Shown piece by piece: positions 43,320 to 56,504 of a stretch of 64,000 bases of DNA. Source of the DNA: Limonium bicolor (taxonomy: Eukaryota; Streptophyta; Magnoliopsida; Caryophyllales; Plumbaginaceae); contig CM041781.1 of assembly GCA_023374045.1 (NCBI GenBank), forward strand, positions 145,940,982 to 146,004,981. Direction: 5' to 3'. Both the position numbers and the translations under genes were made by a program. Position 1 is the stretch's first letter. The number at the start of each line of letters is the position of its first letter. The notes under the pieces are model-generated. The model saw nothing but the letters and a program-made list of their open reading frames with translations. It had not been told where the DNA came from and did not search any database.

Positions 43320-43595
43320 GACAACCCCCGCACCATTTTTACTGTAAGCGTTATGGGAAGGACCATCCTGGGGTCGACTGCGAAGGCCGCAAGGTCGAGT
43401 GTCGGTGCTGCCACAAAGAGGGCCATTGGGAATTCGAATGCTGGATGAACCCAGAGAGCCGTAACTACAGGCCACCTAAAAAAAAATACTCAGAAGACCT
43501 CAGCTGGAGGATCTGGAGTACCACGAGGCGGTCAGGATGGCCAGACATCTACTGATGCTGGAGCCCTGAAGGGCAAGGGAGTAGATAGGGCATGA

Positions 43596-45809
43596 GTACC
43601 CTAACTCCATGAGACCGCTGGTGGAAGACTTGATTACTATGTTGTATATTTACTTTGGATGTTAGACAAAGACTCGTTATAAGTATGTGGGAGTGTGTCA
43701 TTGACCACTCGCCTTTTTGTGTAAGACTTTGGGATTAGTTGTGTGTACTCAGTACCAATAAGCTTTAAACCTTGACGGATAATAGATACGAACAGGATGT
43801 TAATGCTTACATTATCATGTAGCAATACTAAAATGACGTAGAGTCAATGAGTCCGGGAATTACTGAACCAGAATTTCCACCTGCATGGCGCACTTGCTAA
43901 TGCAAGCGCTATGACCAGTAAACCACTGAAATTTCCATCTGCCCTGCGCACTTGACAGAGCAAGTGCAGCAACAACAACAGTAACAGCTACTGCAAATGC
44001 AACTGCAACAACTACTACTTTTTAGTCTTTTATTATACATATACCAAAAAAAAGATGTTTTTCAAACGTTTTCATACAAACCCTGAGATTAGAAACCTAT
44101 GCAACTTTGGAAGGACCGTTAGTTCAACCACAGCAACTGGAAAATTATACAACCACTGTGATTGTAAACCACACCAGTTTAATTATTTGGGGACTTTCAG
44201 ACATGGCTTATAGCCAAATACCAACAGTGTATACCGGCATTTAATGCTAATCACTACCAGTGATAAATGTTTAGTCCTCATGGACAAGCATGCCCTTGGT
44301 AGATGCACCACCGTCAATGAGGATGGTTGGGAAGTGGGGAGCCAAGTTGCTCAAGCTATTATGCAATCTACAATACATCCAATTACATGGATGAGGGGAC
44401 GAATATGAACTATGGATGAGATATGATAAAAAAAACAGGGAGAAAAAGGGAAATGTGTTGTACTCAATGAGATCAAAAAAAAGGGAGAAACAAGTTTGCT
44501 AATATAGCACGGATTTTACTTACACCGAGTTGAATAATACCAGTCTATGGCACAAATTACCACGGATGCCACTAAGGCAATAGCACTTATTACAGTATAA
44601 CTGATAACATGAACTATTACACAAAAAAAAAAGCGAGCAAAAAAAAGAAGACAAAAAAAAAATGAATAAAGAAGAAGAAGGAAAAAAAAAGAAGAAGAAC
44701 AAAAAAAAAAGGGATATCCATCAGAGGGAGATTGACAACAGAATACTTCACAACAACCGTGTGACAGACATTACCAGTTTACTAAAACGGACAGACCGCA
44801 CTCCGTTGGGAGCATGTGGGCCTGACAGACTATTTATGAGTTAGTCGGGTAAGTAGCAATGTATCAGTACGGTACCCCATGCAAGTAGACAAGTAGTGTT
44901 AGGAACACGAGAAGTAGTCAACTCCGTACTACGGACCGTAAGACATATTACCTTGAAGATGGACGAGAAGAGCCGCAGTTAAACCAACGGGCTAGAAAAA
45001 AAAAAGAACCTTAAACAGAGAACAGTAGACAGTATACAGTGAAGACAGGGAAACAATTCAAGGACAGGAACCCAAAAAAAAATAGAAGAAACAGGAAAAC
45101 CCGTTATGGACGGATAATATGTAGAATCCTCATAAGGATCGAGCAAATGCTTGCAATCCAGAGGAAATCTACCAGATGATATAGATATAAACAAGTGACT
45201 ACGCAAGGAGAAAAGATAAAGCTATATGATAGCAGAAACCTTGCTCAAGGAACAGTGGATTCGGAATGTACCACTCACAGGATAATTCGCACATCTTTTC
45301 TATTTGCCTCATTGGGATTAGCTGTTGAGTGTTTACGCCTCTGCACTCTGTATGACTGAGTGTTTTGGTTTTGCACTCGCGCAGTTATTAATCTAATGGG
45401 AATGCAGAATGATAAAGTGGATATCAACAAGAGTGTGTAAAAAAAAAGAGATAACTACAATAGAGTATTACTCTGGAACAAATCACCAGGAGACATGGAT
45501 GAAAACATCATCTTTGTGGACATATAGGCTGGTACGTCTTAGTATTACAAAGACAAGTGCAAAGAGCACTAAGTACTAACAATAGCCAATGTCATATTAC
45601 ATCTCAAACTGAATGTCAGTGAGAGAAGACACACGCATATATGCTAGTGATCCAAACCAGTGGATTCACAGCAATGAAAAAAAAGAGGCAAATTGAGCCT
45701 TTGTTCATGGGTCTACACCTCATACGGAGCGAGTGGGCCCAAAAGAATGAACTGGGGAGAGAACACAAAAAGATCAGTGCCTCACCTTTTATATATTGTG
45801 GAACCCTGA
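43596..45809 (+). other. T3 non-coding internal region, first copy
   Basis: No gene seen. It contains two GCGCACTTG blocks (43889, 43947), a CAACAACAACAG / CTGCAAATGCAACTGC run (43968-44015) and A-rich tracts with AAGAAGAAG (44620-44715). T1 shares several patches. The second copy repeats it at 53805-55961. Confidence 0.75.
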
Positions 45810-45905
45810 AGGACTAGAGTCATACCCGTCTCTCTGATATGAGGATAATCCACGAGTTGGAGAACTCTTTGAGAGCCAAGTATCCAGCGCTCCTTGTTGA
45901 GCGGC
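45810..45905 (+). pseudogene. pol: stub of integrase/chromodomain C-terminus in T3
   Basis: Shortly before the stop, one frame reads HELENSLRAKYPALL, matching the end of T2 integrase ([15 protein letters not shown]). The T3 hairpin follows as it does in T2. All upstream pol sequence is gone, so T3 arose by a large internal deletion from an autonomous Tekay element. Confidence 0.75.
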
Positions 45906-45922
45906 TGTGTATACTTGTGGGG

Positions 45923-45953
45923 TACGGGGGCGTAACCCTTTTTAAGGGGGGTA
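45923..45953 (+). other. post-pol hairpin / internal purine tract of T3
   Basis: TACGGGGGCGTAACCC, then TTTTTAAGGGGGGTAG, directly after the pol stub. Same design as 12982 and 25506. Confidence 0.72.
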
Positions 45954-46561
45954 GAGCCTCTTGGCTATGCACATGTGTGCACTAAATTTTGTTTGTTTAG
46001 TATGCATTGCATACAAAGAATTGGTGGTGTGCGGGGCATACGAGGTTTGTTTGGTTGGTATGTGAATTATTTAGTATGCATGGCATATAGTGAATTGATT
46101 TTGTTGGTTATGGTTGGTACGCGGGGCGTGTTGTTGGTTGTTTGTGTGTGATGTACACTTGTATGTATGTATCTTACGAGATACCTGTATGAATGTTGTG
46201 TCTACACCATGTGTATAACACTTTTCTTATGCTATCTATGATATGTATTCATATTGCTTTATAGAATGATTACATATGGTATCGCCTAGATACGAAATGA
46301 ATCATTAGATATGGAATGTTATGGAAACCTTGGGAGGTTGTCAGGGTTGGTAGAACTGATAGGAAATGATGGTGCTGATGGATCACCTATATCCATATAT
46401 GATTGAACTAACGCCACAACGTGATGGCTATGTGCTGTATAAGCACAACACGATGTGTGTAAATGATATATCACATAGATATACATTATGGGAGCAATGG
46501 GTAGTTATACATTTATATATACTTACCTATTTGATTAAGAGACTTCGGGACGAAGTCTTTT

Positions 46562-46575
46562 TAAGGGGGGTAGAC
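46562..46575 (+). other. polypurine tract of T3
   Basis: TAAGGGGGGTAGAC directly before the second LTR, preceded by GGGACGAAGTC. Confidence 0.88.
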
Positions 46576-49500
46576 TGAAATACCCCAAATTAATAAAACA
46601 TGGATTAAATATTTAATCACATTAATTAAGGCCTAAACATGCCTTAAAAGTCAACTGAGAACAACAGTGGTCAACACAAAACAAGATGTTGCACCCTTTG
46701 ACTGTTAAGGGTAAATAAATACCCAAATGAACTTCTTAGGACCTAAAAATTTGTCCTAAGTTTATTAACATAATATTAAACATATTATAACCGTTGGACA
46801 ACACTCCAACACAAAGAACAAGCACTTTCATGCTTCAAGGTCAAAAAGGGCAAAGATGTACTCTAAGAAACCTTAAAGGCCTAATGACCTTTAAATGATA
46901 TAAAATTGAGTTACATGATCAAATATCATGTAAGGTACACAACAAGACCATTGTCAAAGAAAACCAAGCTCAGAAACACCAGACAACACAAAATGTGCGC
47001 TAAAACTCCTTAAAGCACGTTTTGTGAAATTGTCTTTTAAATTGGTTTTAAATGAGCTAAAAGGTTATAAATACCTTTAAATAATAAAATATCATATTAT
47101 ATGATATTAGGAATTTAACTCCAGAAATTTACGAATTTTTACAAAATTAATATTAAAATATTAATAAAACCCTAATGTGGGGCCCATTTGGGTCAACATT
47201 GACTAAGTTGGTCAATGTTGACCATTGACCACGAAATGGACTACATAAAATCAGATAAATAAGTCTCTTAACAGACCAAGAGACAAGTCCCATGTGACAA
47301 TTAAATATAGTCCTTTACTTTAGCATAAAATAACAAAAAAAGACATACTTTACCTTATAAAACAAAAAGGGGGTCCACTTACCTTTCCCATGTGAGCCAG
47401 CTGATTTGGAGCCTCCAATTGCTCCTCTTTTCCCTTGCATTTCGTGGCTCCAGCTGGTACAAGACAAAGGTGCTTAGTCACCTTACAATAATGGAATTAA
47501 AGTAACATTATTTAACTCATTTCCATTCAAAATTGGCTCCAATCATGCCCTACCCTTGCCAATCAATCACGGCTGCCTCCTTGCCTTGTCTCCACCGAAT
47601 TCCCCTCCAATTATCAGCATCAATCAAACATTGATGAGTCACCAAAACAATAATAACCTAAAATATTCAAAAAAGTGACTTTAAGACAATATTAGCTCAT
47701 TTCCCCTCATTCTTTCTTTCCAGCCGAGTTTGCTCTGTCCAAGAGCTCTTTGGCTCCCCTCCAACCGTGGGTAAGTTCCAAGCACCATTGATGAGGTTTC
47801 AAGCTCTAGGTAAGCTCTTAAGGCATAAAAATGCCCATTTTCTTCATCTTTCTTTCCTTTTTCGATTATACACTCCACAACTTTTCTATACATCTATGTA
47901 GAGTGATTTGGAGGTTAGGAGGAAGTGTTGGTTTCGTACATAACCAGATCTAGGAGGAAAGTTCAAGTCTTGGCCATTTAAGGTAAAAATGTGCTTTAAG
48001 CTCATAACTTTTGATTCCCTTCAAGTTCGGCTGTGAAACTTTGCTCATAGCCTCCTCTTCTTCTCCTTTTCATGGGAATCTGTTGGTAAGCCATTGGAGC
48101 AAGGATGGACGAGATCCAAAGGAAAATACCCTTTTAAGGCATTTTTCCAAGGTAAAACCTAATAACAAGGTAGCATTTCGAGATTAACTATTTCCTATGT
48201 CAATATGGTGGATCTAACACCTTGTGGTGTGTTTGATTCAGGTCGAAACCATCTGAACTCTCCTTGCATTCTTAAGGTGATTTTTGCCTTAAATCTTACA
48301 TTAAATTACTCCTTATGGTTAGATCTTGCTTGGAGACTAACTGGCCTTGTTTTTGTTTGAAAACATGTTAAAACAAAGCTGTGGAGAATTTTACTTAAGG
48401 TGGCCGAACCAAACAGGATTACCTAAGCTAAATCAAGGTATAAATCACTTAAACATTAACTTTGCTAAGTTAATGTGTTCTTAAACTACTCCTAATTAAA
48501 TTGCCGTGAGTGAAGGGTAAAATAAGGTCTTGTTTGACCTTAAAATGTTTAAGGAATGGTTTAATAAATTTTATAACTAATTAAACAAGCATAATTGTCA
48601 AATTTAAGACATTATGTGGAAGTTTGGTAAATAAATGAAGAATATATGGTGAGGCCGAAAATTTATATGTATTTTGGGACATTTATGTGTAATTTATTTT
48701 GCAAGACAATGTTTGTAATAAGGCCATGTATTTTAGGCCATTTTATTTATGCATTTACAAGCTTTTATTTAAGTTTAGGTGGTATATAATTATTACCAAA
48801 ATGAATAAGGGGTTATAGTGTAATTAAATTAAATTTGGGGGCTTTAGAATAATAAGGCCGAAAATTAGAGTTAAAAAGGAGTTAAAATAAAGTTTATAAG
48901 ATTTTATAAAGTTTTGGGGTTAAATGGTAATTTCTAGAAAGTTTGGGTACTAAACCGTAATTATAAGGAATTGGTGGTCAAGGAAATATTAAGGTGGTCA
49001 ACCTTGACCACATGCTAGGCTTTGACCAAAATAAATAAGTTAGATAACTTATTTAAGGTTTTATAATAAGTTATGTATTTAATGGTAATATTTTTATAAC
49101 ATATGTGGTAAATATGTTATTACCAAAAATAAAGGGTGTACAATGGTATTTTAAACACCCATGGGCTATTAAGAATTTTTAGGAATTTATTTGGTGGATT
49201 TTGGAATTAAAATAAACTATATTTGTATAATATATAGTTAATATGTCATTATGACACTTTGGAGAAAAATAGATGGTGGAATGGTAAATATCAAAAGTAT
49301 ATGGGTTAATAAGGATATTTATAACCCTTTGGTGGAATTTGGTGATTTTTAGAACTATTAAGAGAATTTATTAAGATATGTGTATAAAATATGGTTTTAA
49401 TGATATGGAAGAACTATGTGTTATAAATAGGGCCAAATGGCAATTATAGAATAGCACAAGGGCTGTTCGGAATTTACAAAAAAATAACCATAGGTTATAC

Positions 49501-52190
49501 TCTTTTATAAGTTAGAAATGTTATATTAAATGGAATATATAACATGGTATAAATTAATGGGTGATTTTGTAAATAAAGGAAACTATGGTTTGTGAAAAAG
49601 AATATGGTTTTTTATGGTGCCCATGCGGCAATAATAAATAGTTTGGTATAAAAACCATAGGTTATTAATTAAAGGAAATAAGAATATCATGTCAAATGAT
49701 ATTAGCATATGGAATAGCATTACATAATGTTATGTGGTCAAAATAGAATTTAAATGAATTCAAGGGCTTTACCGAATTGATAGAGTTTGGAAAATGAATT
49801 TTAGACTAAGGTCTATAATGTTATAAATATTATAACAATTATTTGGTATTAGGGTGGTTTAATGAAATTAATACAAATAAGGTATTCACATTAAATGGTG
49901 TGACAAACTGTAAGTGAATGGGATTTATAAACTAAGGTATTTATTGAATAAACCTTAGAAGTTGTAATTATACAACATAAAATGTTACTCATGTTAGGAT
50001 AATAATCTTAATATAAGTTGTACAATATGATACAACTAATGGGAATGATCATCTAATAAAAGATGATAAAAAGTAACATGAAATATAAGAGTTTATTAAA
50101 CTCATGAGAATTACCTACGTGGTAAAAATATATACATACACAAGAATAATGTATATAAGGTGGATAAATATATTTTGGTTGAAAACCATATGATTTAATG
50201 GTGGTGGTTATTAAAAAAAAAGATATAGTTACGATCTTTAAGCTATGAATTTTAGAATGCAATATAATACAAGAATGCATGCATACATGCAACTATGGGT
50301 TACGTACCTAAACTAGATGTGGATAAGACTAAAAGAAATATAAGGAATTAAACTTAACAGTTGAATGTTTTGACGTACGCGTTTTAAGTAACAAAGCCGA
50401 CTGTTTTAGAGAAACCTGCAACAAACAATTGTAGAAAACGGGGGTGAACTGTCGGGGTTACTTATTGTTCGGAAATACCGGATGTAGTTAGTCATGGAGA
50501 CTGACTTATAGTTTTATTACCGTTTAGAGTATACTTCTGACAAGGACGCTTGACGAGCTAACGGACTACACGGAGCGTAGGATCTTGCTGATTCATACTC
50601 CACCGTAATACAGTCAGGGTGAACGGTATGTAAAGGGGTTTGATCCGAGTTGTCCTAAGGTTGCTCCTTGGGCTCGGATTTGGTTGATATAACTTGTATG
50701 TTGTTATGTGTCTCGGATTGTCTCTGAGGGCTTCCTCAGTTCAGACTTCTGTGTGATCTGTGATAAGATTGTTTGTCTGAATTTGATAATTAATATGCAT
50801 GAATTGTATATTTATAGCTGCTTATTATTTTCTGTTGTTGAGTTAACAGTACCGGTTCGTATATATGAACCAATATATATAAAGAACTAGCGGCTATGGT
50901 GCTATCTTATATGAAATATAAGGAGCGTAAGTAAAACGTTGTAGCACTATAATAATAACATATACATATTATCTGAGACTTTTATACGGAGCATTGGCCT
51001 TTCTATACGCCGCTCTGTATCTAGCACTGGATCCCGAGTTTACAGACTCCGGATTGGACTAATGACCTTAGTCTGCTGTGTTAGAAAATTTGGTAATGCG
51101 ATGCGATGGTATAATTAATTAATTAATGGAATGGAAGTAAAGCCAAGAGGATGTGGCTCTTGGTGCGCGCTGTGATCACAAAAACGATACCAGGATGTCC
51201 GCGTACGGGTCCGTAAGTATCAAGAAAATTTCCCGTGAGCTAGAATGGCTCGTTGGTCGGAGACTCTACCGTTGGAGTGGCTACTGCCGTGGGTGACCCG
51301 CCATAATATATGGGTAACTAGAGACATGTCGTTTTAACGAGACATTGTCACTAGGTATAACTGAACAACTAAAACAATTGAGACTTATACAGTGGCGAAC
51401 AATACCATGGACGAGACTAATACTTGTTTATTATTCTCGTTGTTTCGCTTTGTTGTTCATTGGTTATACTTGTGGTTATTTCATTGTGTGTTGATGGTTG
51501 GATGGAGCCTACAAGGCTAAGGTAAATTAAATGAGAACTGTACGCTACGGCGAATGTACATTGTACATTATATTGTTATTACTCGATACGTTCGATATAT
51601 AAATGATTGTATGGAATATTAAATGGATGTTTGGATTGGATGGATGGTTAAAAGTTTATGGATATTGGATGGTTGATTATGTATACTATACATTTATGCT
51701 TCAGTTTTGGTTATAACTGTAAAAAGAAAAGCATGAAACCAATCTACTAATAAGATGGTTAAAATGACAAGTGACCACTAGGGTCCAGGCCCGGCATACT
51801 CAGCGTCTATCGCTGATACTACACCATTTCAGGTTGTTGACCATTGTCAGAGCTGAAGAGCAGGAACAGGGTAACTGGAGATGTTGTATAGCAATGAAGA
51901 TGGTGAATTGTGTCATGGTAAGGTTGTGTATTCAGGATTGGGTAGTCGCTCACTTGTCGATGTTTATGGTTATGGACTTAGTATGATGTATAGGAGTTTC
52001 TCGTTATCACTGCGGTTAGCAGTTTGTTTATTTTGGAAGTTGGATGTGGTTTGGCTACGTTGCTCGCATGGGCGAGTAATGGCCGGTGACACCCGAGTGA
52101 GTTTGTATTTGTTATTTATTTTCCGCTGCGAGACGTTTTATTTATTGCTACGTGAGAGATTATATCGTGTTAGTGGTGAGGGGTGTTACA
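46576..52190 (+). repeat. T3 LTR, second copy (5615 bp)
   Basis: Same ends and content as the first LTR with few differences, many in homopolymers. It is followed by a second primer site and gag instead of flanking DNA, so it acts as the 3' LTR of one unit and the 5' LTR of the next. Confidence 0.93.
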
Positions 52191-52194
52191 AAAG

Positions 52195-52206
52195 TGGTAT
52201 CAGAGC
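52195..52206 (+). other. primer binding site, second T3 internal region
   Basis: TGGTATCAGAGC after the second LTR; identical to that at 42052. Confidence 0.92.
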
Positions 52207-53036
52207 GGAGTACCGCTCTGATGACGAGAAATAGGTTAAGACAGTGAGCTTAGGACTTGGGAAATATGGGAAACATTTGGGAGTACGAGACGATTCGTCT
52301 TAGAAGATACTGTGTCTAGTAACGCAAATTGCGTGACAGGTTAGCCTTAAGGCGACTTATATCTATTGGTTGTGTACGGTAATTTACCGAGTATTTATGT
52401 GACATACTGTACTACAGATGTCTGGTGGAACTAGGGGCGTGGTACTGGAAGAGGGGAGGCGGTGACCCCGGCATTACAGGAGTTGCTGAGACGGTTGCAG
52501 CCGTTCTTGCACAGCTGGGTACTAGATAGGAGGAGCACCAGCCCACCCGCCACAGCCCAGGGAAACGAACTGCCTGAAGTCAGTTGGCGAGACCCGACCA
52601 CCTACATATTCAGGGGAACAGACCCGTAGCTTTGGAGTGTACATTGTTGAACATGAGAAGGCCTATGAAGCTTTACAAGTACCTGACGACAAGAAGGTCG
52701 CCATTGCTGCTTTCCATCTGAAGGATGCAGCAGCACTTGGTGGAGGTTGGTCAAGGACCATCATCTGGCTACGCCCGACTTTTTGTGGGCTGCCTTTGTA
52801 GAATTACTGAGAGGAAAGTACTACCCGGCGCACCTCAAGCAGAAGAAGCGCCATGAGTTTGAAACATTGACCCAAGGAGGTCTGACCGTGGATGAGTATT
52901 ACGCTCGATTCATTAGTCACTGGACTTCATTCCCGGTGTGGATTACTCAGAGACCGTGAAGGTCGAGAAGTTCCGGGGAGGACTATTAATTCGCATTCAG
53001 ATGGCGATGGGTGCTACCCTCTACACTACCATCCAG

Positions 53037-53095
53037 GTGCTAACATGAAAGCCATAAAATTCTTTACTTACTACATTACCAATTAACTTTGTGAG
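53037..53095 (+). other. intron 1 of T3 gag, second copy (59 nt)
   Basis: Same donor and acceptor as 42906-42961, three bases longer. Phase 0. Confidence 0.65.
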
Positions 53096-53256
53096 AACTT
53101 ACCAAGGAGATTCCAGGAGTGTTATGAGGCTGCCTCGAGGATGGAGCTAATGCTCCAGACTCGGGAAGAGACTCTCGGGGCCAAGAAAAGGAAGAACCCT
53201 GAGGGAGAGTCTGAGGGTGGAGGAGCATCTCCAGGCGAAGGCCAAAAGAAGGGAAA

Positions 53257-53327
53257 GTAAGGACTTATTCCATTTCAGATTATTTATCATATTAAATACC
53301 TTAGAATGCTGACCCGAAATTGAACAG
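53257..53327 (+). other. intron 2 of T3 gag, second copy (71 nt)
   Basis: GGAAA|GTAAGG ... TTGAACAG|G, three bases shorter than in the first copy. Confidence 0.78.
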
Positions 53328-53441
53328 GAAATTCTTTAAAAGAAAGGGCAGCAGGGTCACCAGGGAACAAAGGGAAAGAGCCCGTTTGGTTGACCGGCCC
53401 AGCTATAGATGCTAAGCCTCTGAGATCCGTACCTCCTAAGG

Positions 53442-53526
53442 GTGAGAACACCTACCTCTTAAATTAAATTGTAACCTTAACCTTTATACCGCCAGATTTT
53501 AACTTAAACTTAAATGCTACCATCAG
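53442..53526 (+). other. intron 3 of T3 gag, second copy only (85 nt)
   Basis: AAGG|GTGAGAACACC donor, TACCATCAG|GCACC acceptor, AT-rich, in-frame stops, phase 1. It is precisely absent at 43313/43314 in the first copy. A homologous intron lies at the same codon and phase in T2 (20683-20761). Confidence 0.88.
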
Positions 53527-53804
53527 GCACCGGACAACCCCAGCACCATTTTTACTGTAACCGTTGTGGGAAGGACCATCCTGGGGTCGACTGCGAAGGC
53601 CGCAAGTCGAGTGTCGGTGCTGCCACAAAGGGCCATTGGGAATTCGAATGCTAGATGAACCCAGAGAGCCGTAACTACAGGCCACCTAAAAAAAATACTC
53701 AGAAGACCTCAGCTGGAGGATCTGGAGTACCACGAGGCGGTCAGGATGGCCAGACATCTACTGATGCTGGAGCCCTGAAGGGCAAGGGAGTAGATAGGGC
53801 ATGA

Positions 53805-55961
53805 GTACCCTAACTCCATGAGACCGCTGGTGGAAGACTTGATTACTATGTTGTATATTTACTTTGGATGTTAGACAAAGATCGTTATAAGTATGTGGGA
53901 GTGTGTCATTGACCACTCGCCTTTTTGTGTAAGACTTTGGGATTAGTTGTGTGTACTCAGTACCAATAAGCTTTAAACCTTGACGGATAATATACGAACA
54001 GGATGTTAATGCTTACATTATCATGTAGCAATACTCAAATGACGTAGAGTCAATGAGTCCGGGAATTACTGAACCAGAATTTCCACCTGCATGGCGCACT
54101 TGCTATGCAAGCGCTATGACAGTAAACCACTGAAATTTCCATCTGCCTGCGCACTTGACAGAGCAAGTGCAGCAACAACAACAGTAACAGCTACTGCAAA
54201 TGCAACTGCAACAACTACTACTTTTTAGTCTTTTTATACATATAAAAAAAAATGTTTTTCAAACGTTTTCATACAAACCTGAGATTAGAAACCTATGCAA
54301 CTTTGGAAGGACCGTTAGTCAACCACAGCAACTGGAAATTATACACCACTGTGATTGTAAACCACACCAGTTTAATTTTGGGATTTCAGACAGGCTTATT
54401 AGCCAAATACCACAGTGTATACCGCATTTAATGCTAATCACTACAGTGATAAATGTTTAGTCCTCATGGACAAGCATACCCTTGTAGATGCACCACCGTC
54501 ATGAGGATGGTTGGGAAGTGGAGCCAAGTTGCTCAAGCTATTATGCAATCTCAATACATCCAATTACATGGATGAGGGGACGAATATGAACTATGGATGA
54601 GATATGATAAAAAAAACAGGGAGAAAAAGGGAAATGTGTTGTACTCAATGAGATCAAAAAAAGGGAGAAACAAGTTTGCTAATATAGCACGGATTTTACT
54701 TACACCGAGTTGAATAATACCAGTCTATGGCACAAATTACCACGGATGCCACTAAGGCAATAGCACTTATTACAGATAACTGATAACATGAACTATTACA
54801 CAAAAAAAAAGAGCAAAAAAAGAAGACAAAAAAAAATGAATAAAGAAGAAGAAAGGAAAAAAAAGAAGAAGAAAAAAAAAAGGATATCCATCAGAGGGAG
54901 ATTGACAACAGAATACTTCACAACAACCGTGTGACAGACATTACCAGTTTACTAAACGAGACATGGGACGACCGCACTCCGTTGGGAGCATGTGGGCCTG
55001 ACAGACTTATTTATGAGTTAGTCGGGTAAGTAGTAATGTATCAGTACGGTACCCCATGCAAGTAGACTAGTAGTGTTAGGAACACGAGAAGTAGTCAACT
55101 CCGTACTACGGACGTAAGACATATTACCTCGAAGATGGACGAGAAGAGCCGCAGTTAAACCAACGGGCTAGAAAAAAAAAAGAACCTTAAACAGAGAACA
55201 GTAGACAGTATACAGTGAAGACAGGGAAACAATTCAAGGACAGGAACCCAAAAAAAATAGAAGAAACAGGAAAACCCGTTATGGACGGATAATATGTAGA
55301 ATCCTCATAAGGATCGAGCAAATGCTTGCAATCCAGAGGAAATCTACCAGATGATATAGATATAAACAAGTGACTACGCAAGGAGAAAAGATAAAGCTAT
55401 ATGATAGCAGAAACCTTGCTCAAGGAACAGTGGATTCGGAATGTACCACTCACAGGATAATTCGCACATCTTTTCTATTTGCCTCATTGGATATTAGCTG
55501 TTGAGCGTTTACGCCTCTGCACTCTGTATGACTGAGTGTTTTGGTTTTGCACTCGCGCAGTTATTAATCTAATGGGAATGCAGAAAGATAAAGTGGATAT
55601 CAACAAGAGTGTGTAAAAAAAACGGAAAAAAAGAGATAACTACAACAGAGTATTACTCTGGAACAAATCACCAGGAGACATGGATGACAAACATCATCTT
55701 TGTGGACATAGGCTGGTACGTCTTAGTATTACAAAGACAAGTGCAAAGAGCACTAAGTACTAACAGTAGCCAATGTCATATTACATCTCAAACTGAATGT
55801 CAGTGAGAGAAGACACACGCATATATGCTAGTGATCCAAACCAGTGGATTCACAGCAATGAAAAAAAGAGGCAAATTGAGCCTTTGTTCATGGGTCTACA
55901 CCTCATACGGAGCGAGTGGGCCCAAAGAATGAACTGGGGAGAGAGCACAAAAAGATCAGTG
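53805..55961 (+). other. T3 non-coding internal region, second copy, truncated
   Basis: Follows 43596-45779 closely, then stops at AGATCAGTG, where Tat B LTR sequence (GCCCCGGAC) begins. The G/TG bases at the joint are shared by both parents, pointing to an end-joining type deletion or recombination. No gene seen. Confidence 0.8.
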
Positions 55962-56483
55962 GCCCCGGACTTTTCAAGTTTGCGTTTTTATTTTAGTTCT
56001 GTTTTTGAAATCACTGAATTCAACTGGGGTCCGTGGTCTCGGACATCAGGTCCGTGGCTACGGATGTAATTAAAATTTGACCTAATTCTGCCTCCGAAAC
56101 CCTAGTTTAGGTAACTTTCAATTTCACTTTAATTCTCTGTCAAAAATAAAAAAAACAGAAGCGCGCACCTAGGTTAAAAGCAACTTTGTAGAAAGCCGTA
56201 AATAAACCAAGTAGAGGAAAAACGACCTAGGAGGGGTAATGAAAGTAATTTGAACCCTAACTAAGTCGAATATCATGCCCCCGAACCCGAACTCTCCTTT
56301 CCTAATTTGATCTAGGTTAAAATTAGGTGGCGACTCATAATAGGGTCCAGTGAGCTAGCTTAGGTTTTAAAATATTGTTATATGACATAGTTATTAATCT
56401 TAGGCTATAAGTGGACCTAAAACCCGATTAGATCCAAATCAACTTTAATCAAAATAGGATAGGGTTTAAAATCGAGGCTCACA
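55962..56483 (+). repeat. Tat B 5' LTR, distal fragment
   Basis: Matches 63069-63603 closely (for example CTTTTCAAGTTTGCG) and less closely the Tat A LTR. Ends GGCTCACA. Confidence 0.9.
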
Positions 56484-56486
56484 GAC

Positions 56487-56504
56487 TGGCGACTCTGCTG
56501 GGGA
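56487..56504 (+). other. primer binding site of Tat B
   Basis: TGGCGACTCTGCTGGGGA, identical to 29626-29643. Confidence 0.85.

Larger units (their letters stand above)
42280..43595 (+). pseudogene. gag: T3 gag, first copy (intron 3 absent)
   Basis: Starts MSGGTRGRGTGRG. The ATG directly follows CTACAG, a possible leader acceptor. The gag core is open from 42498 (ECYIVEHEKAYEAL, AASTWWRLV, GLTVDEYYARF). Removing 42906-42961 joins LYTTIQ in phase 0 to RFQECYEAASRMEL. Removing 43123-43196 joins EGQKKGK to KFFKKKGQQGH in frame. Zinc knuckles follow; the first has lost one Cys (CKRYGKDHPGVDC), the second is intact (CRCCHKEGHWEFEC). A stop (CCCTAA) sits just before the spliced-looking joint at 43313/43314, where this copy lacks the third intron. 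An early stop and shift near 42395 also break it. The expected product is an RNA-binding capsid protein. Confidence 0.85.
52418..53804 (+). pseudogene. gag: T3 gag, second copy (intron 3 present)
   Basis: The same gene as 42280-43595, with its own small indels in the N-terminal half. It has intron 1 (53037-53095), intron 2 (53257-53327) and a third intron (53442-53526). Removing the third joins KPLRSVPPKG in phase 1 to QHHFYCNRCGKDHPGVDC, an intact first zinc knuckle. The second knuckle is damaged by net -3 indels and a TGG to TAG change. The tail (SAGGSGVPRGGQDGQTSTD) is in frame to the TGA at 53802. This copy shows best the spliced organisation of the family, even though it is itself broken. 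Confidence 0.85.
36434..55961 (+). mobile_element. T3: tandem LTR-internal-LTR-internal Tekay-like non-autonomous elements
   Basis: Two nearly identical 5.6-kb LTRs (36434-42047; 46576-52190) each followed by primer site and gag. The first internal region (42048-46575) is complete, with a pol remnant of a few codons. The second (52191-55961) is broken before the pol remnant. No third LTR is present. gag is related to T2 gag, and the primer site, purine tract and post-pol hairpin match T2. Protease, RT and nearly all integrase are missing, so it would rely on a relative such as T2 for enzymes. Confidence 0.9.
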
